Source: Rathayibacter sp. VKM Ac-2856
GTDB lineage: Bacteria > Actinomycetota > Actinomycetes > Actinomycetales > Microbacteriaceae
Length of the DNA: 64,000 nucleotides
Assembly (NCBI RefSeq): GCF_013205055.1
Contig: NZ_JABMLF010000005.1
Coordinates: 248,001-312,000 of the forward strand
Reading direction: 5' to 3'
Shown: positions 54,061 to 64,000 of the stretch, piece after piece
Position numbering within the stretch: position 1 is the first letter of the stretch
How the letters are laid out: each line of letters opens with the position of its first letter
The notes under the pieces: generated by a model
What the model was told of the DNA's origin: nothing
Seen by the model: only the letters and a program-made list of their open reading frames with translations
The model's database searches: none
Program-made: the position numbers and the translations under genes

Positions 54061-55176
54061 TCAGCGTCGGAAGGCGCGGACGATCAGCAGCAGCGCGAGC
54101 AGGATCGCGACCGCGGCCGCCGTCGCCGAGGGCAGTGCCAGCAGCAGGACCAGCGCGCCCGCCGCCGAGACGATCGCCGGCCAGCGCGCGCCCGCGATGC
54201 CGCGGTCGAGCCGGCGCAGGATCAGCGCGACCAGCGAGGCGCCGACCGCGAAGGCCAGCAGGGCGTCGGCGTCGAGGACGACCACGGCGAGCACCGAGAC
54301 CAGGCAGACGGCGAGCTGTCCCGCCGCCGGGACCCCGGTGCGCCGGTTGCGATGGGCGAACGGCCCGGGGATCTCGCCGTCGTCCGCGAGGCGGACCAGT
54401 GCCGCGGCGTCGCGGCGGCTCAGGGCGACGAGCGCGAGGAGGGAGGCGAGGACCGCCGCGATCCCGATGAGGACGACCGCGGGGGTCCCGGCCGCGACGG
54501 CCGAGAGCGACGCGGGGGCGTCGGCGAGCTCCTGGGGGCCGACGAGCAGGAGCAGCCCGACGCCGACGAGGGCCGCGACGGCGGTGGTGACGCCGATCCC
54601 GAGCAGCGATCGCCCGAGGGTCGGAGTCTCACCGGGCGAAGCGGGGGCGAAGAGGACGAGCAGGAGGGCGGCCGCCGTGCCGACCCCTTCCGGGCCGCCG
54701 ACCACTGTCTCGGACGGGATCGCCGCGGGTGCCGCGAGGGCGACGATCACGGCCGAGGCGAGCAGGAGGAGCAGGACGACGCCGAGGAGGATCCGCGCGA
54801 GTCCGGGCGGGAGCGCGCCGCCGCGGAGCACGAAGAGCGTCGCGCCGACGATCAGGAGCACGGCGACCGGCCGGGCGCTGGCTCCGACGATCGAGTCGGC
54901 GGCGGTCAGCGCGACGGCGGAGGCGGCGAGGGCGCGGCCGGCCAGGGCGAGCCACTCGGCGGTCGGTCCGTCGTGAATCTCGCGCCCGGAGTCGGCGACC
55001 GCGCCGACCACGGCCATCACGGCGGCGAGGCCGAGACCGAGCAGCAGCCACCAGCCGGCCTCGAGGGCCGCCGGCGACCAGACGAGGAAGAGCGCGGCGA
55101 CGGCGATGGACGCCCGCGACAGCTCGGGGGCTCGCAGCAGACCCCCCGTCAGGGTCTCATCACCATGCACGCGCAT
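54061..55176 (-). CDS. APC-like polytopic membrane protein
   Basis: 371 residues with about ten to eleven membrane helices. RDAAALVRLADDGEIPGPF followed by HRNRRTGVPAAGQL resembles the loop between helices 7 and 8 of amino-acid/polyamine permeases (MARDGxLP...TGVP). The N-terminus lacks the usual GxG-containing first helix, and the protein is about 80 residues shorter than typical APC transporters, so activity as a transporter is doubtful. TAGCAT ends six bases before the ATG. Confidence 0.6.
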   Translation of the reverse strand: MRVHGDETLTGGLLRAPELSRASIAVAALFLVWSPAALEAGWWLLLGLGLAAVMAVVGAVADSGREIHDGPTAEWLALAGRALAASAVALTAADSIVGASARPVAVLLIVGATLFVLRGGALPPGLARILLGVVLLLLLASAVIVALAAPAAIPSETVVGGPEGVGTAAALLLVLFAPASPGETPTLGRSLLGIGVTTAVAALVGVGLLLLVGPQELADAPASLSAVAAGTPAVVLIGIAAVLASLLALVALSRRDAAALVRLADDGEIPGPFAHRNRRTGVPAAGQLAVCLVSVLAVVVLDADALLAFAVGASLVALILRRLDRGIAGARWPAIVSAAGALVLLLALPSATAAAVAILLALLLIVRAFRR

Positions 55177-55182
55177 TCACTC

Positions 55183-55188
55183 ATGCTA
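55183..55188 (-). promoter_or_regulatory. -10 element of a predicted leaderless transcript (gene at 55176)
   Basis: TAGCAT on the minus strand ends six bases before the ATG at 55176. Confidence 0.5.
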
Positions 55189-55250
55189 GGGCGTCCCCCG
55201 CCCCGCGGAGCGAGCCGCAGGGTCTCGATCCGCCGCTGCGCAGTCGTCAC

Positions 55251-55534
55251 CGGGTCTCGATACGCCGCTCCGCGGCTACTCGACCAGCATGAAGTGAGCG
55301 GAGCCGTGCGCCCGGCCCATGCTGATCGAGCAGCGCCGCATGCCCGGCCCATGCAGATCGAGGAGATCCGGGCGCTGTTCATGCTGATCGAGTAGCCCGC
55401 GCAGCGGGCGTATCGAGATCCACCGACGTGCAGACCTCGCGTGGTCTCGATACGCCGCTGCGCGGCTACTCGACCGGCATGGGGCGGCTCATGCTGATCG
55501 AGTAGCCCGCAGCGCGGGCGTATCGAGATCCACC
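55251..55534. repeat. REP-like palindrome locus (four units)
   Basis: Units alternate in orientation: reverse 55251-55291 (GCCGC, loop GGA), forward 55380-55424 (GCCCGC, GCA), reverse 55441-55481 (GCCGC, GCA), forward 55490-55534 (GCCCGC, loop AGC). Decayed pieces occur at about 55216-55245 and 55316-55370. The whole 404-base gap downstream of prs is this material; I see no gene. Confidence 0.9.
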
Positions 55535-55580
55535 GTCGCGCAGACCTCGCGCCGTCAGGCGTCGCCGACTGCCGAAGGCG

Positions 55581-56558
55581 TCAGGCGTCGCCGTCGAACA
55601 TCGACGTGACGGAGCCGTCGTCGAAGACCTCGTGGATCGCGCGGGCGAGCAGAGGAGCGATCGGCAGGATCGTCAGGCGGTCCCACTTCTTCTCCTCGGG
55701 CAGCGGCAGCGTGTCGGTGACGACGACGGAGTCGATGAACTCGGAGCTCAGCAGCTCGCGGGCCGGGTCGGAGAACACGGCGTGCGTCGCAGCGACGACC
55801 ACGCCGATCGCGCCGGCGGCCTTGAGCGCCTCGGCCGCCTTGGCGATGGTCCGGCCGGTGTCGATCAGGTCGTCGACGAGCAGGCAGACGCGGCCGCTGA
55901 CCTCTCCGACGATCTCGTGCACGGAGACCTGGTTGGCGACCTTGGGGTCGCGGCGCTTGTGGATGATCGCGAGCGGCACACCGAGCTTGTCGCTCCAGAT
56001 GTCGGCGACGCGGACGCGGCCCATGTCGGGCGAGACGACGGTGAGGGTCGAGGGGTCGAGCTTCTCGCGGAAGTGCTCGAGCAGGACCGGCATCGCGAAG
56101 AGGTGGTCGACGGGGCCGTCGAAGAAGCCCTGGATCTGCGCGGCGTGCAGGTCGACCGACATGATGCGGTCGGCACCGGCGGCCTTGAACAGGTCCGCGA
56201 CGAGGCGGGCCGAGATCGGCTCGCGGCCGCGGCCCTTCTTGTCCTGGCGGGCGTAGGGGTAGAACGGCGCGACGACGGTGATCCGCTTGGCCGAGGCGCG
56301 CTTCAGCGCATCGACCATGATCAGCTGCTCCATGAGCCACTCGTTGATCGGCGAGGTGTGCGACTGCAGGACGAACACGTCCCCGCCGCGCACGGACTCG
56401 CCGTAGCGGACGTAGAGCTCGCCGTTCGCGAAGGTGCGCCCCTCGGTGGTGACCAGCTCGGTGCCCAGCTCGTGGGCGACCGCTTCCGCGAGTGCCGGAT
56501 GCGCCCTCCCCGAGACGAGGACCAGGCTCTTCTTGTTGCTGGCGGTGATGCCCGTCAC
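55581..56558 (-). CDS. prs: ribose-phosphate pyrophosphokinase
   Basis: A 325-residue PRPP synthase. It has ANGELYVRYGESVRG, the flexible-loop APFYPYARQDKKGRGREPIS (in two parts), the MSVDLHAAQIQGFF metal site and the PRPP motif VCLLVDDLIDTGRTI. The GTG start overlaps the glmU stop by four bases, so the two are coupled. Confidence 0.97.
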   Translation of the reverse strand: MTGITASNKKSLVLVSGRAHPALAEAVAHELGTELVTTEGRTFANGELYVRYGESVRGGDVFVLQSHTSPINEWLMEQLIMVDALKRASAKRITVVAPFYPYARQDKKGRGREPISARLVADLFKAAGADRIMSVDLHAAQIQGFFDGPVDHLFAMPVLLEHFREKLDPSTLTVVSPDMGRVRVADIWSDKLGVPLAIIHKRRDPKVANQVSVHEIVGEVSGRVCLLVDDLIDTGRTIAKAAEALKAAGAIGVVVAATHAVFSDPARELLSSEFIDSVVVTDTLPLPEEKKWDRLTILPIAPLLARAIHEVFDDGSVTSMFDGDA

Positions 56559-58027
56559 TGTGCTCCGCTTCCTCCGGTCGCGCGGTCGGTGCCCTCGGGC
56601 TCCGACGCCTGGGCGGCCTCGGCGGCGGTGGCCGACGCGGTTCCCGGACGATGGGTCTGCACCCATCCGGCCATGTTGCGCTGCGGAGCGACGGTGATGC
56701 CGAGGGCTCCGGCGGGGATGTCCTTGCGGATGACCGTGCCGGCGCCCGTGTACGCTCCGTCACCGATTGTAACGGGGGCGACGAACACGTTGTGCGACCC
56801 GGCGCGGACGTGCGACCCGACGACGGAGGACGCCTTGTTCACGCCGTCGTAGTTCGCGAAGATCGAGCCCGCGCCGATGTTCGACTCCTCGCCGATCGTC
56901 GCGTCGCCCACGTAGGAGAGGTGCGGCACCTTCGAGCCCGCGCCGATGGTCGCGTTCTTGGTCTCGACGTACGTGCCGATCTTGCCGCGCTCGCCCAGCA
57001 CCGTGCCCGGGCGCAGGAACGAGAACGGGCCGACCTGGGCCCGCGCGCCGATGACGGCCAGCGTCGCGTCCGAGCGCTTGACGACCGCGTCCTCGCCGAT
57101 CTCGCAGGAGTCCAGCGTCGTGTCCGGCCCGATGACCGCGCCGGAGGCGATGACGGTCGGTCCCTTGATCTGCGTGCCGGGGAGGATCTCGACGTCCGGC
57201 GAGAGCACCGCGTCGACGTCGATCCAGGTGGTCGCCGGGTCCTGGACCGTGACGCCCTCGAGCTGCCAGCGGCGGACGATGCGGGCGTTGAGCTCGAGGG
57301 CCGCGTCGGCGAGCTGCGCCCGGTCGTTGATCCCGGCGACGAGCCAGCGGTCCTGCACCGGAACGGCCTCGATGGCGCGGCCCGCGGCCTTCAGCGCGGC
57401 GGCCGCGTCGGTCAGGTACTTCTCGCGCTGCGCGTTCTCGACGCCGATCTGCCCGATCACGGCGCGGAGGGCGGCGGCCTCGAAGGCGTAGACGCCCGCG
57501 TTGGTCTCGGTGAGGGCGAGCTCGGCGTCGCTCGCGTCCTTCTGCTCGACGATCGAGGCGAAGCCGCCGTCGCTGCCGCGCACGATCCGGCCGAAGCCGG
57601 TCGGGTCCTCGAGCACGCAGGAGAGCATCGTGAGGGCGTTGGCCGCGGCGAGGTGCTCGTCGACCAGGCGGCGCAGCGTCGGGGCGTCCAGGAGCGGCAC
57701 GTCGGCGCTCAGCACGACGACGGTGCCGTCGAAGTCGTCCGGCAGCGCGGCGAGACCGAGCTCGACGGCGCGGCCGGTGCCGGGCACTTCGTCCTGGTCG
57801 ACGACGAGGGCGGCCGGCGTGTGCTCGAGGACGGCGGCGGCGACCCGCTCGCGCTCGTGCCGGACGACCGTGACGACGTGGCCCGCGTCGAGCGAGGCGG
57901 CCGTGTCGAGGACGTGCCCGAGGAGCGGGCGACCGGCGAGGCGGTGCAGGACCTTGGGGGTGCGGGACTTCATCCGGGTGCCCTGACCAGCGGCCAGGAT
58001 CACCACCGCGAGCGTGCTGTCGACCAT
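56555..58027 (-). CDS. glmU: bifunctional GlmU (GlcNAc-1-P uridyltransferase/GlcN-1-P acetyltransferase)
   Basis: A 490-residue enzyme making UDP-GlcNAc for peptidoglycan. The uridyltransferase half has LAAGQGTRMKS and VLSADVPLLD; the acetyltransferase half is a left-handed beta-helix with LRPGTVLGERGKIGTYVETK and NYDGVNKASSVVG. The ATG at 58027 follows AAGGAG; upstream in-frame sequence would run through the tRNA gene. The C-terminal tail is about 30 residues, Ala/Glu-rich. Confidence 0.96.
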   Translation of the reverse strand: MVDSTLAVVILAAGQGTRMKSRTPKVLHRLAGRPLLGHVLDTAASLDAGHVVTVVRHERERVAAAVLEHTPAALVVDQDEVPGTGRAVELGLAALPDDFDGTVVVLSADVPLLDAPTLRRLVDEHLAAANALTMLSCVLEDPTGFGRIVRGSDGGFASIVEQKDASDAELALTETNAGVYAFEAAALRAVIGQIGVENAQREKYLTDAAAALKAAGRAIEAVPVQDRWLVAGINDRAQLADAALELNARIVRRWQLEGVTVQDPATTWIDVDAVLSPDVEILPGTQIKGPTVIASGAVIGPDTTLDSCEIGEDAVVKRSDATLAVIGARAQVGPFSFLRPGTVLGERGKIGTYVETKNATIGAGSKVPHLSYVGDATIGEESNIGAGSIFANYDGVNKASSVVGSHVRAGSHNVFVAPVTIGDGAYTGAGTVIRKDIPAGALGITVAPQRNMAGWVQTHRPGTASATAAEAAQASEPEGTDRATGGSGAQ

Positions 58028-58071
58028 CGTGCGCGTGCTCCTTCGTCCGGCACCGGTGCTCGGTGCTCGAG

Positions 58072-58143
58072 CTCCGCCACCAGGATTCGAACCTGGACCG
58101 GACAGCTCCAAAGGCTGCCGTGCTGCCGTTACACCATGGCGGA
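58072..58143 (-). tRNA. tRNA-Gln (anticodon UUG)
   Basis: A 72-nt cloverleaf: acceptor TCCGCCA/TGGCGGA, anticodon loop CTTTGGA (TTG), T arm with GTTCGAATC and discriminator G. CCA is not encoded. It lies 44 bases upstream of glmU on the same strand. Confidence 0.95.
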
Positions 58144-58257
58144 CCGCGCTCGCGCGCGCCGTCCATCCTGCCATCCGCTCGCGCCCGCCGCGGCCCGGTC
58201 ACCCGCTCCGGAGGGCTCCCGGCGACTCCCGGGCCGCTCACCCGCCAGAATGGACGG

Positions 58258-58749
58258 GTGAGCGCGAATGACGAGGTGGACGGCATCGTCGACGCCTGGG
58301 TGCGCGAGCGGCCCGACCTCGACTTCACTCCCCTGCAGGTCTTCTCCCGGATGCGCCGCCTCGCCAAGCAGCTCGAGCGCGCGCGCGGCAGCGCCTTCGG
58401 CCGCTCGGAGCTGGAGACGTGGGAGTTCGACGTCCTCTCCGCGCTCCGCCGTGCCGGTGCCCCCTACCGGATGAGCCCGAAGCAGCTGCTCCAGGCGACC
58501 ATGGTCACCAGCGGCACCATGACCAACCGGATCGACCGCCTGGTCGAGCGCGATCTCGTCGAGCGGCTCGACGACCCGAACGACGGCCGCGGCGTGCTGG
58601 TGCAGATGACGCCGTCGGGCCTCTCCCGCGTGGACGCCGCGATCACCCGCCTCGTCGACGCCGAGCAGGAGCTGCTCGGCGCGCTCACGCACGCGCAGCA
58701 GGAGCGGCTCGCGCAGCTGCTGCGCAAGCTCTCGCTCGACTTCGGCTGA
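58258..58749 (+). CDS. MarR-family transcriptional regulator
   Basis: 163 residues with a winged helix: LETWEFDVLSALRRAGAPY, the recognition segment LLQATMVTSGTMTNRIDRLV and wing DDPNDGRGVLVQMTPSG. The target is unknown; autoregulation is usual. GTG start, with CAGAAT six bases upstream. Confidence 0.92.
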   Translation: MSANDEVDGIVDAWVRERPDLDFTPLQVFSRMRRLAKQLERARGSAFGRSELETWEFDVLSALRRAGAPYRMSPKQLLQATMVTSGTMTNRIDRLVERDLVERLDDPNDGRGVLVQMTPSGLSRVDAAITRLVDAEQELLGALTHAQQERLAQLLRKLSLDFG

Positions 58750-58760
58750 GGTCAGCTGCA

Positions 58761-58825
58761 CAACGTCAGCTGAGACGGGGGTCCCTCGCCCCACAGCGGA
58801 GGCACCCCCTTCTCAGCTGACGTTG
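58761..58825. terminator. long hairpin between convergent marR-like and ABC-F genes
   Basis: CAACGTCAGCTGAGA (58761-58775) pairs perfectly with 58811-58825, and the stem continues inward with GGGGGT/ACCCCC after one mismatch. It is like the family 2 palindromes in size and position but unrelated in sequence. Confidence 0.75.
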
Positions 58826-58835
58826 CGCGGCGCGC

Positions 58836-60626
<1,791 letters not shown>

Positions 60627-60634
60627 AGGGGCCG

Positions 60635-60640
60635 AGTTTA
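60635..60640 (-). promoter_or_regulatory. -10 candidate of the ABC-F gene
   Basis: TAAACT on the minus strand, eight bases before the ATG at 60626. Same hexamer as at mfd. Confidence 0.4.
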
Positions 60641-60684
60641 CCGGGGGCCGCCTCCGCGGATCCCCACGGGCCGACGCGGTGCGC

Positions 60685-62220
60685 TCAGGCGACGGTGACG
60701 GTGCGCATGTGCCAGCCGGTGGCGCCGTCGGGCGCGGGGGGCGCCTCGTCCTGCGTCTGCACGAGGCCCTCGGCGTCGGTGGCGCGGACGAGGACGACGT
60801 GGTCGCCCGCGACCGCCTCCCACTCGTAGACCCACTGGATCCAGGTGTCGGCGGTGACGGCCTCGGCCAGGCGAGCGGGCTGCCACGCGCCGCCGTCGAT
60901 CTGCACCTCGACCTTCGAGATGCCGGTGTGCGGCGCCCAGGCGACGCCCGCGACGGCCACGGTGCCGGCCGGGACGGCCTGACCCTGGCGCGGGACGTCG
61001 ATCCGCGACTCGACCTTGATCGGGCCGCGCTCGGTCCAGCCGCGGGTCGACCAGTAGGCGGTGTCGGCCTCGAAGGTGGTGACCTTGAGCTCGGTGACCC
61101 ACTTGGTCGCCGAGACGTAGCCGTACAGGCCGGGCACGACCATCCGCACCGGGAAGCCGTGCTCCACCGGGAGGGGCTGTCCGTTCATGCCGACGGCCAG
61201 CAGGCTCGCGCGCCCCTCGTCGGCCAGGACCTCGAGCGGGCTCGAGGCGGTGAAGCCGTCGATGCTGCGCGAGAGCACCATGTCGGCGCCGGCGGTGGGG
61301 CGGGCGCGGGCGAGCAGCTCGCGGATCGGGTAGCCGAGCCAGAGTGCGGTGCCGATCAGGTCGCCGCCGACCTCGTTCGAGACGCAGGAGAGGGTGACGA
61401 GGTGCTCCTCGAGCGGAAGGGCGAGCAGCTCGTCCCAGGTGAGGGTGATCTCCTCCTCGACCATGCCGGTGATCTTCAGTGACCAGTCGGCCGGGTCGAC
61501 GCTGGGCACGGAGAGCGCGGTGTCGATGCGGTAGAAGTCGTCGTTCGAGGTGACGTAGGGGCTGATCCCCTCGATGCTGTCGAGGACGCCGGTCGCGGGG
61601 ATCGGCGCGGCGGTGGCGGCGGGGGCGGGCAGTACGACGGCCTCGCGGACCGCGGTGACGGCGGAGGCGGCGGCGGTGACGATGCGCGCGCCGACGCCCG
61701 CGACGACGGCGGCGGCGCCGGCGACACCGACGAGCCGGAGGAAGGAGCGGCGGTCGGTGGAGCCCTGCGCGGGCTCCTCCTCCCAGGAGCGCAGGCGAGC
61801 GGAGGCGGCGCGCAGCACCATCGCGCCGGCGACCATGCCGACGACACTCGGGGCGGCGTCGACGCCGGACGCGCCCTCGCGGCTGACGGCGGCGAGAGCG
61901 CCGAGACCGGCGACGGCCGCGAGGAGGAGGACGCCGAGCGGGGTCTTGCGGTACTCCATGAGGCCGGCGGCGATCGCGAGCAGCGCGACGGCGAGGCCGA
62001 GCGAGACGAGGAGGACGAGCTTGTCTCCGGTGCCGAAGAGGGCGATGACCGTGTCCTTGACGCCGGGCGGGACGATGTCGATCACGAAGCCGCCGACCGC
62101 GACCAGCGGACTGCCGCCGGGACCGGTGAACACGGCGACGAACTCGGCGGCGGCGAGGGCGACGGCGGCGGAGACGATCCCGGTGAGGATCGCGAGGAGT
62201 GCGACTCTTCTGGCGGGCAT
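60685..62220 (-). CDS. membrane-anchored molybdopterin oxidoreductase (sulfite oxidase fold)
   Basis: A 511-residue protein. Four to five membrane helices (to about residue 140) precede an internal twin-arginine-like DRRSFLRLVG and a further hydrophobic segment. The molybdopterin-binding domain has the cofactor Cys in LVTLSCVSNEVGG near residue 285 and LWLGYPIRELL. The C-terminus is the Ig-like dimerisation domain (VAVAGVAWAPHTGISKVEVQ). It resembles actinobacterial YedY/sulfite-oxidase-like enzymes, acting outside the membrane. ATG 62220 is preferred because TAGAGT lies seven bases upstream; GTG 62229 is in frame. Confidence 0.88.
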   Translation of the reverse strand: MPARRVALLAILTGIVSAAVALAAAEFVAVFTGPGGSPLVAVGGFVIDIVPPGVKDTVIALFGTGDKLVLLVSLGLAVALLAIAAGLMEYRKTPLGVLLLAAVAGLGALAAVSREGASGVDAAPSVVGMVAGAMVLRAASARLRSWEEEPAQGSTDRRSFLRLVGVAGAAAVVAGVGARIVTAAASAVTAVREAVVLPAPAATAAPIPATGVLDSIEGISPYVTSNDDFYRIDTALSVPSVDPADWSLKITGMVEEEITLTWDELLALPLEEHLVTLSCVSNEVGGDLIGTALWLGYPIRELLARARPTAGADMVLSRSIDGFTASSPLEVLADEGRASLLAVGMNGQPLPVEHGFPVRMVVPGLYGYVSATKWVTELKVTTFEADTAYWSTRGWTERGPIKVESRIDVPRQGQAVPAGTVAVAGVAWAPHTGISKVEVQIDGGAWQPARLAEAVTADTWIQWVYEWEAVAGDHVVLVRATDAEGLVQTQDEAPPAPDGATGWHMRTVTVA

Positions 62221-62293
62221 GAGCGGCACTCTATGCCAGGAGATCGAGCGTTCTCTGCGGACGGCGTATCCCGGGCGGCGTGCTGCCCGGGGA

Positions 62294-62480
62294 GGGTCTC
62301 GATACGCCGCTCCGCGGCTGCTCGACCAGTATGGAGGGGCGCCGCCGCAGGCATGCTGATCGAGTAGCCCTCGCAGAGGGCGTATCGAGATCGACGCTGT
62401 CGATCGCCGGGTCTCGATACGCCGCTGCGCGGCTACTCGACCAGCATGGGCGCGCCGCTCCGCGGCTCCTCGACCAGCGG
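62294..62480. repeat. REP-like palindrome locus (three units plus a fragment)
   Basis: Reverse 62294-62333 (stem GCCGC, loop GGA, foot changed to GCAG), forward 62352-62392 (variant stem GCCCTC/GAGGGC, loop GCA), reverse 62409-62448 (GCCGC, GCA) and a reverse fragment 62451-62480. The locus lies downstream of ispE. Confidence 0.9.
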
Positions 62481-62491
62481 GACGGGAGAGG

Positions 62492-63430
62492 TCAGGTCGA
62501 GAGGAGGCGGGCTCCGTGGACCGGGCCGGAGACGCGGACGGCGCGCAGGCGGGCGGCGGTCAGCTCGAGCTGCAGGTCGAGTGCGGAGTCGGCGTCCGGG
62601 AGCAGGAAGGCGACGGTCGGGCCGGAGCCGGAGACCAGGCCGCCGAGGGCGCCGCTCTCCTCGCCGCGCTCGAGGATGCGCGCGAGGCCCGGCTGCAGGT
62701 GCAGCGCCGGCGCCTGCAGGTCGTTGTGCATGGCGTCGGCGAGCATCGCGGCGTCCCCCGCGCGCAGCGCCTGGAGGACGTTGGGGTCGATGCTCGGCGT
62801 CGCGGAGATCGGCCGGAAGTCGTGCAGGTGCCGCTCGCGGTGCCGGTCGAGCTCGCGGTAGACCTCGGGGGTCGACAGCCCCTGCTCTGAGAGCACCAGC
62901 ACCCACTCGAAGCGGCCCTTCGCGAGGGCCGGGCTCAGCTCGTCGCCGCGGCCCACTCCGATCGCGGTGCCGCCGGTGAAGGAGAACGGGACGTCGGCGC
63001 CGAGTCCGGCGGCGATCCCGAGCAGCTGCTCGCGCGTGCACGCGGTGCCCCAGAGCGCGTCGCAGGCCAGGAGCGTCGCCGCGGCGTCGGCCGAGCCGCC
63101 GCCCATGCCGCCGGCGATCGGGACGTTCTTCTCGATCTCGAGGTGCACGCCGCCGCGGTAGCCGGTGGCCCGGGCGAGCGCGCGGGCCGCCTTGATCGCG
63201 AGGTTCGACCCGTCGACCGCCAGACCGCGGGTGTCGATCGAGCCGGCGAACTCGACCGAGAAGTCGGGCGCGTCGGTCGCGAAGACGTCCTCGTAGAGGG
63301 AGAGCGACTGGAACGCGGTCGCGAGCTCGTGGTACCCGTCCTCGCGGACGACGCCGACCTTCAGAAAGACGTTGATCTTGCCTGGCGCTCGCGCATGGAC
63401 CCGGTTCGACGTCGTCGCGCGGTGGGCCAT
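62492..63430 (-). CDS. ispE: 4-diphosphocytidyl-2-C-methyl-D-erythritol kinase
   Basis: A 312-residue GHMP kinase of the MEP isoprenoid pathway. It shows [14 protein letters not shown], the ATP-binding [17 protein letters not shown] near residue 110 and [14 protein letters not shown] near 272. The ATG is preceded at six bases by TAGCGT. It follows rsmA, as in many actinobacteria. Confidence 0.95.
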   Translation of the reverse strand: MAHRATTSNRVHARAPGKINVFLKVGVVREDGYHELATAFQSLSLYEDVFATDAPDFSVEFAGSIDTRGLAVDGSNLAIKAARALARATGYRGGVHLEIEKNVPIAGGMGGGSADAAATLLACDALWGTACTREQLLGIAAGLGADVPFSFTGGTAIGVGRGDELSPALAKGRFEWVLVLSEQGLSTPEVYRELDRHRERHLHDFRPISATPSIDPNVLQALRAGDAAMLADAMHNDLQAPALHLQPGLARILERGEESGALGGLVSGSGPTVAFLLPDADSALDLQLELTAARLRAVRVSGPVHGARLLST

Positions 63431-63436
63431 GCGACC

Positions 63437-63442
63437 ACGCTA
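63437..63442 (-). promoter_or_regulatory. -10 element of a predicted leaderless transcript (ispE)
   Basis: TAGCGT on the minus strand ends six bases before the ATG at 63430 and overlaps the rsmA stop codon, so ispE may have its own promoter inside rsmA. Confidence 0.5.
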
Positions 63443-64000
63443 CAGGGTGGCGGAGCCGCGCTCGTCCGCCCCGGGAGCGCCCGGGTCGGCGTCCGCTCCG
63501 GCGATCGTGATCGCGCTCTCGGCCTCGTCCTCGCCATCGCCGTCCGGGCCGCCCGCGACCGGAACCGCGCCGCCGCGCACCGGCACCCGCGCGGGGTCGA
63601 GCGCGCGCCCGAGGGCGGTGAACGCCGCGACGTCGAGCTCCTCGCCGCGGGCCGTCTGCGGCACTCCGGCCGACTCGAGCGCGGCGATGGCGGCGGTGCT
63701 GTCGCCGAAGAGCAGCGCGAGCGACTGGCGGAGCATCTTGCGACGCTGAGCGAAGGCCGCGTCGACCACCGCGAAGACCGCCCGGCGAAGGGTCTCGTCG
63801 CCCGGCTCCTCGCCGCGCTCGAACGAGACCAGCACGCTGTCGACGTTCGGGACGGGCCAGAAGATCTGCCGCGAGACGGTGCCGCCGGTGGTGAAGGAGC
63901 CGAACCAGGCCGCCTTGACGCTCGGGCCGCCGTAGACCTTCGAGCCCGGGCCGGCCGCGAGGCGCAGCCCCACCTCCGACTGCACCATCACGACACCGGA
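63440..64000 (-). CDS. rsmA: 16S rRNA dimethyladenosine transferase RsmA, C-terminal part
   Basis: The frame is open to the window edge, so the N-terminal SAM-binding half is missing. VMVQSEVGLRLAAGPGSKVYGG, in two pieces, and FWPVPNVDSVLVSFER are RsmA/KsgA hallmarks; FAQRRKMLRQSL follows. A Gly/Asp/Glu-rich tail of about 45 residues (from VPVRGGAVPVAGG) extends past the usual end. It modifies A1518/A1519 in the 30S subunit. Confidence 0.93.
   Translation of the reverse strand, partial: SGVVMVQSEVGLRLAAGPGSKVYGGPSVKAAWFGSFTTGGTVSRQIFWPVPNVDSVLVSFERGEEPGDETLRRAVFAVVDAAFAQRRKMLRQSLALLFGDSTAAIAALESAGVPQTARGEELDVAAFTALGRALDPARVPVRGGAVPVAGGPDGDGEDEAESAITIAGADADPGAPGADERGSATL

Noticed and set aside
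54061-55176. The APC-like gene as a confirmed amino-acid permease
   Set aside because: Only one loop motif matches and the first-helix signature is missing, so I left it as APC-like.
56555-58174. A longer glmU start at 58174
   Set aside because: It would translate the tRNA-Gln gene; ATG 58027 follows AAGGAG and gives the standard N-terminus.

Overview
The window is high-GC, gene-dense actinobacterial chromosome. The gene content (type II NADH dehydrogenase, DUF501-ftsB-eno, glmU-prs, RsmA-IspE-Uup, an IdeR/DtxR-type iron box, many GTG starts, dispersed short palindromes between genes) points to Microbacteriaceae, with a Rathayibacter-like look. The assignment is from content only. I see no integrase, insertion sequence, prophage or CRISPR.

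Layout. 0-14.3 kb: end of a GntR regulator, two tandem-repeat arrays, a divergent ferritin-like/DEAD-box pair, a PHP phosphoesterase, a membrane EEP phosphatase, an M24 peptidase, a C26 amidotransferase, then a plus-strand run (arginase-like, enoyl-CoA hydratase, RraB-like, FAD oxidoreductase, HEXXH membrane protein, SDR). 14.3-18.3 kb: two siderophore-interacting proteins, each behind an iron box, and an amidase with paired operators. 18.3-24.2 kb: atypical GH1 enzyme, Ig-like/polytopic membrane protein, transglutaminase operon, tRNA-Leu. 24.3-29.3 kb: NDH-2, DUF501, ftsB, eno, apt. 29.4-37 kb: a four-gene NMT1-type ABC importer, hisS and an ABC exporter. 37-47.5 kb: mazG, adenosine/adenine deaminase, mfd, pth, rplY, a glutathionyl-hydroquinone-reductase-like protein and gnd. 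47.6-54 kb: an alpha-glucoside uptake and hydrolysis locus with a divergent ROK regulator. 54-64 kb: an APC-like membrane protein, prs, glmU, tRNA-Gln, MarR, Uup-type ABC-F, a molybdopterin enzyme, ispE and partial rsmA.

The minus strand carries a conserved housekeeping order (rsmA-ispE-ABC-F-glmU-prs-rplY-pth-mfd-mazG-eno-ftsB-DUF501) broken by accessory cassettes.

Three genome-scale signals stand out. First, a REP-like family of hairpins occurs at eight intergenic loci. Its stem sequence changes with compensatory substitutions, while a GTA/GTA internal loop and usually a GCA or GGA triloop are kept. It lies only 3' of genes and seems to have seeded tandem arrays. Second, a separate long palindrome family follows apt and add. 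Third, many genes have a TANNNT -10 element ending six bases before the start codon, which suggests frequent leaderless transcription and fixes several starts.
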